Source: Meconema thalassinum
Lineage: Eukaryota > Arthropoda > Insecta > Orthoptera > Tettigoniidae
DNA length: 64,000 nucleotides
NCBI GenBank assembly: GCA_946902985.2
Contig: OX336389.2
Coordinates: 787,214,979-787,278,978, forward strand
Direction of reading: 5' to 3'
Shown here: positions 55,331-64,000 of the stretch, one piece after another
Position numbering within the stretch: the first letter of the stretch is position 1
Layout: each line of letters begins with the position of its first letter
Made by a program: the position numbers and the translations under genes
Notes under the pieces: model-generated
Told to the model about the DNA's origin: nothing
The model's database searches: none
The model's input: the letters and a program-made list of their open reading frames with translations, nothing else

Positions 55331-55456
55331 ATTCCTCTTGAATCTGGCTATCAGATACAAAAAGAATTTTTCGAATCCGACTGGTAGTTCCAGAGATTAG
55401 CGCGTTTAAACACAAACACACAGACAAACTCTTCAGCTTTATTATATTAGCATAGA

Positions 55457-55565
55457 TAAAATCCAACATGGCGACCATCCGAAATATTTAGATGGTTCTC
55501 AATATCTACGAATCTATTGCAGCAATCAAACTGAAATGTTGTATGTTGATAGAGGACATATGAAA
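55457..55565 (-). repeat. module M fragment, inverted
   Basis: AATCCAACATGGCGACCATC, ATGGTTCTCAATATCTACG and TTGCAGCAATCAAACTGAAAT are the reverse complement of phrases at 14650-14750 and 17990-18090. It marks the sequence into which the Helitron inserted. Confidence 0.6.
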
Positions 55566-55775
55566 ATAGCAGGACATATGATAATATGCGACTTAGTTCT
55601 TCACGAAACTACTTGTTTGTTATTGCTTGTCCTCCCAGCTCGGCTTCACCTACGGACTCTGTATGAGATTGTTCCTCTACCGTCACAAGGACAGTGTCAG
55701 CGAGCTGAACGCACTTTGTCAGCAGACACAACTGGGGATGGTTACATGCTGATCGCACAGGTGACCGCTAACTTG
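55566..55775. other. no recognisable feature
   Basis: Short unassigned spacer. Confidence 0.4.
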
Positions 55776-55779
55776 GGTC

Positions 55780-55955
55780 TAATTAAGGTTTGGCCAGGGA
55801 AGGGATTTTGGAAGGAAGTCGGCCGTTGATCTGGGGTAGAAATAGGAAACCACGAAAACCATTTTCAAGACAGCTGAGGTGGAATTTGAACCCATGCTCT
55901 CCCGATGCCAGCGAGGCACGAGTTAGCATGTTAGCGCTCTCGGCCACCGTGGCAG
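55780..55955 (-). mobile_element. tRNA-derived SINE, short
   Basis: On the minus strand: GCCACGGTGGCCGAGAGCGC head (A box TGGCCGAGAGCG), B box GGTTCAAATTCC, then CACCTCAGCTGTCTTGAAA and TTTTCGTGGTTTCCTATTTC. A family C-like body with a different head. This resembles a leucine/serine-type tRNA start, but the repeat body shows it is a SINE. Confidence 0.6.
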
Positions 55956-56374
55956 TTTCTACAGTTATTTTCAAAAAGTGCACGAAAATAGTAAACAATC
56001 TTATTTACATTCCTTAACTGTGGCAGTGCCATGTGGATTTCATTGTTGCTTAAAGACATGCGGGTCAACTTGCAATCAAATTATTCATTCAACATTTCCT
56101 AGAGAAATTTATTTCTTTTTCAGTGCTATTCACTACCGCTCAGCCAAGTTGACCTAACTTAGACTTGAAAATGATTCAGAGGAACGTGGTAGCAGAATAA
56201 CCTAACTGCTCGCTTTTCACCAAGATGGGTTCGATGAGCGTGTACCCTGCGAAATGAAATATTACGTTCGGATCCCATGTAAGATGGAGGCCCCGTGTTT
56301 AACGATCTCAAGCTGTCAAAGTAACCTAAGACTACAAGCTTGTCTGTAAATTATTCATTACGAGTGTTGAGTTA

Positions 56375-56760
56375 CTGAAAAATGCCGGTTGTCAAGGCCT
56401 GTAGCATTCCTTCGAGTGATGAGAGAAACGAAGAAGGTAACTTATAGTTTTACGTGACCACCACACTCGCAATCATGAAATCATGAGCCACTAAACCCCT
56501 TTTCTTACGTGGAACCAGAACCACCGTGCCTGGCAATTAATCTTGAATTGAACCCTGTCCGTCTTGGTAAGGGGCAAGCAGTCTGTCTGCTGGGCCATCA
56601 CATACGCTGATGTGAAATGATGGAACATTAGTAGAACTACATCGGCAGGAAAAGTCAGATATACAAAAGAAAATCTGTTCCAGGCACAAATTTCACGTCA
56701 CTGATCAAGATTTGATATCGGAATGCAGTGATGAATGGCCGAAGGCTAGTCATTCGATCC
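56375..56760 (+). pseudogene. possible THAP-like zinc-finger fragment split by a SINE
   Basis: An ATG at about 56382 opens MPVVKACSIPSSDERNE. After the SINE at 56435-56605, another frame reads CSRHKFHVTDQDLISECSDE. THAP domains have an N-terminal C-x(2-4)-C and later a C-x-x-HF-x-x-x-D block, as in P-element transposases and host DNA-binding proteins. The resemblance is short and the HF block has an extra residue, so this is tentative; it could be chance. Confidence 0.2.
56435..56607 (-). mobile_element. SINE family E
   Basis: TAGTTTTACGTGACCACCAC, TTTCTTACGTGGAACCAG and GTCTTGGTAAGGGGCAAG; the head is decayed. Confidence 0.65.
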
Positions 56761-57925
56761 GTGAAGAGGTTCAACAGTTTGTGATCATTCTATTATTTTA
56801 TTAACAAGAAATAGAGAAGAAGCTGTTAATATGTACTAGTGTCTTTCCCTGTCGGTTCTATAACTTGAAGAGCATCCATCGTAAATGATCTATAACTAGT
56901 TAAGAAGCAGCCATTTGCAGACCTAATGATCTAGTACGCACAGTGACTACTTGGTACAGGCCCGCCCCCGTGATAACACGCAACCTTTGTACTTGCCCTG
57001 TACACCTGTAAATTGTCACCCCCACAGTCGATGTAACAGTAATTAAGATTGTCGTCTGATAACTATTAAACAGCGTCCTTTCTAAATAAGTCGTGAACGA
57101 TAAAGGATTTACAGCAATAGGTTCATTATCATTTCTCTCATATCAAGCGGCATGGTGACACGAGAACTCCCAAGTTCTTTTCACATTACGACTGGTAAAA
57201 GGACGGCAAACCTAAATTTTGTATGCATTCCTATCACTCGAATTAGATAACAGTAATTAACACAGAATTTCAGAACTAAAGAAAATATTACAATTATCTC
57301 TCAACGATTCAAGCAAATGAATTGAGCTGAGCTGAATATATTCGACTCCATTCAGATTCAAACCCGAGACCACGAGACTTTTATATTGACGAGTAATTGT
57401 GCTACGTCGAAATTTGACAGTAGACGACTTTTGTATTTTGTCTGGAAGACTATTCTTCGACCCTGTTTAATTTGTACTTCAGAAACACTATTCTAATTTA
57501 CATAAGTAGAGATACATGTCTTGATTTATCGGCCGCAAATCTCAGAACAAGTAAGAGATACGAACATATATTCTATCAAGTTGTGAAGTAGACAGTGGAT
57601 TCACAATTATATCCAGCTGGTGCGTGTCATAATTGTGTATAATTATGTTTACGAAAGTGATTCTTGGAATCAGGATTCTCTCACTAGAAGCAACTTCAAC
57701 TTAAATTCCACAAAATTACAACTTCAACATCTTCAATGCCAGAACTTCAGATCTTCCTCAACGATGCAACAGCAACAACCTACGTCGCAAAACCATGATC
57801 TGGGGTGACAGTCTATGAGATACCAACCCGGTGAGCTACGAAATGCAATTTTTAAGTGACTCGGAATTTTTATTAAGGCACATTAACTTAAAGCTTATTT
57901 TATTAAATTATCTTAACTCAGTACT
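56761..57925. other. no recognisable feature
   Basis: AT-rich; a run of CAACTTCAAC-like words at 57690-57735. No supported gene. Confidence 0.4.
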
Positions 57926-57941
57926 CCTCCCATTTCAACTT

Positions 57942-58274
57942 GAAATGAAAATTCACAGCCTGCTTCCAGTCTCCGACCGGGTCAGGAATGGAATGAATGA
58001 AGCCCCCATCTAGCGGCGAGGATATGAACTGTGCCGGCTGCCGAGGCCTGACGCACTCCTCTGGGGCAATGATTAAATGAATGACAGATGAAATGAAATG
58101 ATAGTGGAGAGTGTTGCTGGAATGACATTTTGACAGGGAAAACCGGAGTACCCGGAGGAAAACCTGTCTGCCTCCGTTTTGTCCAGCACAGATCTCACAT
58201 GGAGTGACCGGGATTTGAACCACGGACCCAGCGGTGAGAGGCCGGCGTGCTGCCGCCTAAACCACGGAGGCTCT
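57942..58274 (-). mobile_element. tRNA-derived SINE, family A, copy 5
   Basis: Full length on the minus strand with a B box GGTTCAAATCC; the A box has one change (TGGTTTAGGCGG). Flanked by a perfect 14-bp duplication TCCCATTTCAACTT (57928-57941 and 58275-58288). Confidence 0.92.
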
Positions 58275-58288
58275 TCCCATTTCAACTT

Positions 58289-59380
58289 AAGCCACGTAAT
58301 TCGTAAATTCAGTAGATTCATACCTTATTAAGTTAATTATTATTATTAATTTTACATTTTGATTCACTTTGCTTCTTTGTTTTAAACGTAATAAATTATA
58401 CTTTCTTTTTAAATAATAGGTTTGTTCTCTCTTGTAGTTGGAAATTACAATTAGGCATCTCTTACTCCCATAAAAATTACTAATTGGGTAGTCGACATAG
58501 TCACGTCATGGCCTGAGGAAGACGAGCATTCTGCTGCTCTACCATATGGTTCATAATTATTATGTACATTTGGTTCACATGGACGTTTTGCAACCTGGCG
58601 CCCAACTTATAAATATTATCATTATAATTATTATTATTATTAATGACACCAACCTAGCACACTTCCATACAAAAAAAATGATTTCAAACAAATTTCATGT
58701 ATGCAATGCTTGTGTTAAGAGATATAAATAACTCAGCATATTATTAGATTTTTATAAGTGCTCTCCATATTTTTGAACCTGGACTCAACACAGCGGAATG
58801 TAGGCAGGCCAACAGTTCAAAACTTGGCACATACTAATATTTAGTGACCCATAAGTGACAGTGTAGCCAATAAGATCCTACGCGTGCGATATGCTCAATG
58901 TTTAACTGCATGTAACTTCCATGATATTTAATGGACTTCTAACAAATTCTTTTATACTTAGTGTGTGCCATAAAAGATATAATTGTGCACATTTTCAGAG
59001 GCAGCAGATCTACCAACTACCTAATAAGTCTCTCTTGACATGTGAGCCGTATACTCTCAATATCTCAGAAACCAGGCAAGGAAATAAGTTAAAACACACG
59101 GTAGTGCTTTATTGGGCCTGAGTATTTCAGGTATATTTTGCGCAAATCATAAATACCAGTGTTACCAACTTAATGACTTTGTCACTTTTTAAAATTCTAG
59201 ATAGGTGTAAATAGATCAATAATTGGTCTAACTCTTCAATTTTAATAGCCCTTATGTTTGTCACGGAACTACATATTTTGACTCAATTACTCTCAATATT
59301 ATGAGGAACCAGAAAGAAAATACACATACTGAAGGGTGTTACTTACACGTGCTGAGTCTATGTATCTTCAGAAACTTTTG
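58289..59380. other. no recognisable feature; ATT run at 58614-58642
   Basis: AT-rich, unassigned. Confidence 0.4.
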
Positions 59381-59384
59381 CTGG

Positions 59385-60020
59385 CTAGCATGCTTGGCTG
59401 TCACCGCGTAGGCCTAGGCTCGATTCCCGGCTCTGCCAAGAAATATAATTCTGTTCTGAGGGTTGGAACGGGGTACACTCAGCCTCCGAGTGTCAAAACT
59501 GAGAAGTGGTGGGTTCGAATTCTACCTCAGCCATCCTGGAAGTGGTTTTCCGTGGTTTCCCACTTCTACTCCAGCCAAATGCCGGGATGGTTCATAACCT
59601 AAATAATATTAATGATAATGTTATTTGTTTTACGTCCCTTTTAACATCTGCAGCTTTTAGAGATGCCGGGGTGCCGGAATTTTGCCCCGAAGGTGATCTT
59701 TAACGTGCAAGTAAATCTACTGACACAGCTCCCTCGTATTTGCGCACCCTCAGACGCCATCTGACGACCGTGGAACGTTGGGCACAGCAAGCGAGAATGT
59801 TACCGCTGAGCCATGCAGCCAGCCGGTTCCTAACTTAAGGCCACGGCCACCACCTTCCCAATCCTCACCTGAATTACAAATGCACACACTAATACAGCCA
59901 TCACAATAACACAGGTGATCAGAAAAATATCTCTCTCTCACACACACACACCCCCAAATACACGGGGCTACGTGACCACAATGTCACAAATCCCCTAAAT
60001 CAATCAACAACAACAACAAA
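59385..60020 (+). mobile_element. SINE family C, split by a family D SINE
   Basis: Head GCTAGCATGCTTGGCTGTCA, GCTCGATTCCCGGCTCTGCC, then ATAATTCTGTTCTGAGGG, TTTTCCGTGGTTTCCCACTT and GCCGGGATGGTTC. After the insertion it resumes at TTCCTAACTTAAGGCCACGG and ends with ACAGGTGATCAG, CACACACCCCC and a (CAA)n tail at 60002-60019. Confidence 0.82.
59603..59824 (-). mobile_element. tRNA-derived SINE, family D, nested
   Basis: On the minus strand: CATGGCTCAGCGGTAACATT, then CAGATGGCGTCTGAGGGTGC, AGTAGATTTACTTGCACG, AAAGATCACCTTCGGGG, and the tail GGGACGTAAAACAAATAAC. The flanks are GGTTCATAACCTAA (59589-59602) and GGTTCCTAACTTAA (59825-59838), a 14-bp duplication with two later changes. Inserted in family C. 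Confidence 0.82.
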
Positions 60021-63000
60021 ACGCTTGCCGTAAGTTCACTGACATTGTGTGTGAGCTTTCATCACGTTGCGGTGAAGATGGATTTGTATAGGCCTATGGA
60101 GCGAGATTTTATCACCGGCTAAATGGCATATTGTCACTGTCATATTCCGCGAACATTGACGTGGATGTCCAAACAAAGCGTTACGACCACAATCCCCAGC
60201 GGACAGGAGGGTGCAATGAGGCAGTGTTGTTAACGAAGTTCGTCCCCATTTTCATAATAATGATAATCATCAACATCATCGTCCGTCAGTTAATCACTGG
60301 ATATTTCAACGTCCTGCCTGTGAAGCTGGTTATCGTCCAAGCTTCACGATTCATTACATTACTTTAACATATTGCAACTTTGCACGTCAAGGCAGATCCT
60401 ATAGAAATTGCGAGACTGTTCTATCACATATTCATTCAGTCATTCATTCATTTGCTAGATAGATCAGTCAGTTGAAAGTAGTGTTCAGGCACGCTCCCAT
60501 AACATGACCTTCATGACTACAACTGGTGATGGATATAGCTGGACACAAAAAACATAATGATCATAGAAGAAACATAGATATGACGTAAGGATAGCTAGGG
60601 CCTCTTAAGACTGTCATATGTGTTGAATAAAAGTATACAGTTAAAACACTCTGGGATTCAAACTTGGATCTACTGCATTCCTATGGTCGCGTAGGTCGTC
60701 TTCACCACGCTAGGTTTACGTCCGACAACAACCCATTTCCAGCCTTGGATGAAGAAGGCGCAGGATAAGGACTTACTGCACATTGACCAGATAACCGTGA
60801 TCTAGACAAGTGACACCTGAGTACAGTTCTGTGCCAAGTCGGAACGTGTCATTAGATCATTTAGTATCATCGAAATGAATTTAAGCGAACATATCTCTTC
60901 AATAACGTTTGAAACTGAAACAATCGTATAGCCTAGTGATTGAAACAATAAATCTAGATGCGCAGAATTAATTCCTTTATAAATCACAGAGGTATTTATA
61001 TCAATTTCATTTTTGATCATTACAAGAGGGCATATTTTCAAAATTATATCATATCCTATCCTATGCTATCGTATCATATCTTAATATATTATATTATACA
61101 GTATTATATTGAAAACTGATACGAATTTCCTATACACACAAAAAAATGTGAATTTTAACAAAACTATTCTTAGGCTACACTGCATATAGCCTACAGAAAT
61201 ACTCGAAATTAACTGAACTGTGTTCAGGAGTCGCGAAAAAATAGGAGAATGCATTAACTTTTGTATAAAGTTGTTGCGTTAATACCCTTGTATCACGCTT
61301 TTGATTGCATCTAGAAAACGTAAAAAGATAAAATTCCCAGAGAGTAGGGGGTCAGTTTCTTACAAAATGCATAGCAATTGGGCCAGTGTTTCTCAATCTT
61401 TTCTATAGGCTCCCAATATTTGTGAAGTACCCTCTTATTAAATACAATAACTATAAAAACACTTTTGTGTATTCAAAATGGTGGTTGCGCGCTATATTCA
61501 TCGTAAATCGGGCAACATATATCCGGTACATGAAGATTTCTGGACCCCAATTTTGGTCTCTCCTTATAGCATGATACGTGAGATTCGAGTTTAGAAGGGA
61601 TCTGTTGATTGGTTCAATCGGCAGCAGACTGAGGCGATGAAAATAAAGGTGGTCGCCATTTGTTTTAACTTACTAAGATGACAGCAACGGAAAAGGTACT
61701 GTTTGGGTGCACGAAAGGAAGGCCACCTCTTTATTCAATTAGGATCAGACGTTCATAAATTGATAGAGACACACATAGGCCTACACAAACACACACAAAC
61801 ATACACACAAATATACGCATATCCCCTTTGGAGAGATCTCTTCTTTATGAAAGTAAGCTATAATATCAAAAATAAAACTGAGGAGTGAATAAAATGTTTG
61901 GTGGTCATGAAAACTACTATTCCTAGAACGTCATCCTACACAGGGATTACAAATTAATTTTCCAATTAATCCAATTACTTATTCTGTATTAGTAGTATCA
62001 TAGGCAAAAACAAAGTCGCCGTTCAGTCCCTCCATCAAGTACCAATAGGGACATATGAACCCTGGTTGAGAATCATTTCTCTGAATTTGCTGGTGAAAGC
62101 AAAGACTCCTGAGGACACGAGTCAACGCCCGCCATCTAGTCTACTATTAAATAATATTCCAGGTACAACATACAATAGCTGTCTAAAATATTGGAATATG
62201 CATATACGAAAGGAAAGCGACTTAACAGCTACATTTCTTAGACTTAATGCTCAAGACTATTATTACAATATTTTAATAAGCCAGGTTTTGACTCCAAGCT
62301 CCCAATTTCTAGATTTAAAATATGACGCGAGAGCTAGATCAGGGTGCACTCAGCCTTGTGCGGACAAATGAGTAACTGTTTGATACGAGAATAGTACTCC
62401 ATGGCCTTGTAACTGAAGTAATGTCACCAAGAGTATCGTACAGATCCAATTACAATCATAAATTTTATTAAAATGCACAACTGCATATTCAGATCATTTT
62501 TTGAAAGAAAGAAAAAATCAGCTTGAAATTATTCCTATGAATCTGGGCGCTGAACATAAAACACAGCAGCTCCATCGCCCCTCGCTCGAACTGTTGACCA
62601 CTACCCCACCAATCACTTGTGCTCAACCAAGGGCTTCATCATTGAAGTCACGCCTGATGAATCGTAACAATGTCTCGTTTAGTTCAGCCCAAAACTAATT
62701 AAATCCTCGTCAACAAACTGCATTAGCAGAGGCTTTACATGACGCACAGCGCCAATATTTGAAGTCATTTTATGCACTGAATGATAATCAGTATTTCCTA
62801 TTGTGTTTAGTAAATGCAACTCAAACAAGGCCGGCGAGTGGAAGCCAAACGCCCCACCAAGACACAAAGGAATAGTTTAAATAGAAAATTACCTGATACG
62901 CTAACGATTGACGAAGAATGAGCTACACAAAACTGCAGCAAATAGAGGGTCCTTTTATATAGCGTCCTCGCTGTGATTTTGCACTGACCTATTGAAGAAA
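60021..63000. other. no recognisable gene or clear repeat
   Basis: Three kilobases of AT-rich sequence: a TATCC/TATC-like simple tract at 61047-61110, an ACACAAAC tract at 61780-61810, and several short frames without known domains. Confidence 0.4.
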
Positions 63001-63050
63001 TATTGTTGTTTTAAGGGGCGGAACAGCGAGGTCATCTGCCCCAATTATTA
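63001..63050 (+). repeat. short copy of the 23601 lead block
   Basis: ATTGTTGTTTTAAGGGGCGG followed by GAGGTCATCTGCCCC. Confidence 0.5.
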
Positions 63051-63114
63051 ATAATTGAATCGGTGATTTGAAGAGGGAAACAAGTCCAATTATTTGCAAA
63101 AAGGTAAGTTGAAA

Positions 63115-63182
63115 TACGCTTTTATTTATTTTTATTGTTTTTATTTACTTATTTGTTTATTTATTTATTTATTCGTTTACAA
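63115..63182. repeat. TTTA-rich simple repeat
   Basis: (TTTAT)n/(TTTA)n run. Confidence 0.7.
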
Positions 63183-63465
63183 TCTTAAGGAAGTAGGAGA
63201 CTTAGGAATCAAAATAACCAGGGATGGACGAAATGATGCAAGTTATGGGGCAGGAATGTTCTAAGAATTGTGACAGGTAATAAAATGAAATTAAAAACTT
63301 CAACCTCAATTTTCTCAGTTTAACATTTTTCACTATTTTGGTACCATCTGTAAGAAAACTAATAAAGATAGGTCCATTAAATGTATTTGATGTATCAACA
63401 TCATCCTAATGAACAGTAATAAGAAGGGATATCCTTTTAAATAATATACAAAGTGAAATACGAAG
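63183..63465. other. no recognisable feature
   Basis: AT-rich left flank of the mariner element. Confidence 0.4.
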
Positions 63466-63467
63466 TA

Positions 63468-64000
63468 CGTCCAGAAAGTAAGTTCCGTTTGGAATAACAT
63501 TAAATTGTGTACCGATACAGAAAAATTATTTATTGCACAAAATTCTACAACCCTTAAACTACTTTTCCACATAACTGCCGAAATGTTGCAGGCATTTGTC
63601 GTAGCGTGGCACGAGTTTTTGTATTCCTTCTTCATAGACGTGTGCCACCTGTGTCTTCAACGTTGTACGTTCCGCTGCAGCGCAGTTCCGCATATGCGCG
63701 GTAGACGCTCTGTATCAAGGAGAAGAAACGTGCATCATTTGGAGAGCGCTGTCAGCCACGTACGCGTTGTTGTGCATGTTTACTCGTACAATGTCGGTGT
63801 TGATTAAAAATCCCGCCGCTTGTGAAATCAGATCTGTGATTCGTTTTCTGAATGCTAGGAAAGTGAAACCAATTGAAATTTATCGGCAAATTTGCGAGGA
63901 GTATGGACAAAATGCGATGAGTGATTCAATGGTGAGAAGATGGGTCCGACAGTTCAATGAAGGACGTAGTGAAGTGCACGATGAAGAACGAAGTGGGCGT
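63468..64000 (+). mobile_element. mariner element, 5' part (continues past the window)
   Basis: After TA (63466-63467) the sequence CGTCCAGAAAGTAAGTTCCG is a mariner-like terminal repeat. About 320 bp of untranslated leader follow, then the transposase frame. The 3' end lies outside the window. Confidence 0.75.
63791..64000 (+). CDS. mariner transposase, N-terminal part (truncated by window end)
   Basis: Seventy codons are open from the ATG at 63791 to the last base of the window, with no stop or frameshift. The product starts MSVLIKNPAACEIRSVIRFL and includes a helix-turn-helix typical of the SETMAR/mariner family: IRFLNARKVKPIEIYRQI, then MSDSMVRRWVRQFNEGR, and the linker DEERSGR at residues 64-70. 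This domain binds the terminal repeats in mariner transposition; the catalytic DDD domain would begin about 80 residues further on. The start is chosen because the protein usually begins shortly before the first helix. Whether the rest is intact cannot be seen. Confidence 0.9.
   Translation, partial: MSVLIKNPAACEIRSVIRFLNARKVKPIEIYRQICEEYGQNAMSDSMVRRWVRQFNEGRSEVHDEERSGR

Larger units (their letters stand above)
52177..55456 (-). mobile_element. non-autonomous Helitron with internal satellite array
   Basis: On the minus strand it starts TCTATGCTAATATAATAAAG (TC at 55456-55455, preceded by A) and ends with a hairpin around GGGCGAAGCC (52189-52203), ten bases, then CTAG (52180-52177), followed by T. 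TC start, hairpin plus CTRR end, and insertion between A and T are the diagnostic Helitron features; the start also fits the common TCTATACTAATATTATAAAG-type ends of insect Helitrons. There is no Rep/helicase frame, so it depends on an autonomous partner. About two thirds of its length is the 128-bp array. It landed in a copy of module M, which resumes at 55457. Confidence 0.82.

Noticed and set aside
63505..63807. 100-codon plus-strand and 100-codon minus-strand frames
   Set aside because: They lie in the leader of the mariner element and overlap its real start in another frame.

Overview
The window looks like gene-poor, repeat-dense intergenic DNA from a large animal genome, most likely an insect. 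The signs are mariner and Tc1 transposases of insect type, a Penelope-like retroelement, hAT and pogo/Tigger-type elements, Helitrons, and many tRNA-headed SINEs that share GTTC-type B boxes. I found no convincing host gene, no true tRNA or rRNA gene and no CRISPR array. The density and variety of the SINEs suggest a polyneopteran (orthopteroid) insect, but that is a guess. No sequence search was possible, and names such as 'family A' are mine.

Layout. 0-14 kb: a hAT-like non-autonomous element (64-825), an inverted pair of Penelope terminal segments with a SINE inside (about 2630-3615), two LINE 3'-end fragments, a foldback element (about 4960-5598), a pogo/Tigger deletion derivative (8144-8769), a 136-bp triplication (10328-10735) and several SINEs. 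14-22 kb: a tandem AT-rich module split by a 2.9-kb TGT...ACA insertion with a 4-bp duplication (14751-17671, a solo-LTR candidate), then a second pogo-like element (19001-21870) full of SINE debris and a 280-294-bp tandem array. 22-41 kb: mostly SINEs of six or more families, a 30-bp minisatellite (23700-24515), Penelope end fragments and mariner-type transposase remnants (34-35 kb).

41-56 kb is the richest part. A Penelope-like element (41799-46012, minus strand) has RT and GIY-YIG endonuclease coding regions, terminal repeats in direct and inverted orientation, hammerhead-ribozyme-like motifs, and a SINE inserted with a perfect 15-bp duplication. A 1.1-kb foldback (47552-48645) follows, then a decayed Tc1 element (about 48655-49700). 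A 3.28-kb non-autonomous Helitron (52177-55456, minus strand) carries an array of exact 128-bp period with a five-unit (640-bp) higher-order repeat; a SINE landed inside it with a 15-bp duplication. 56-64 kb: more SINEs, long stretches I cannot assign, and at the right edge the 5' end of a mariner whose transposase frame is still open (63791-64000).

Nothing here works as an operon or pathway. The relationships are those of parasite and host element: non-autonomous SINEs, Helitron and foldbacks depend on enzymes encoded elsewhere, and nested insertions give a relative history (the Penelope element, the SINE-C copies and the Helitron array all predate the SINEs inside them).
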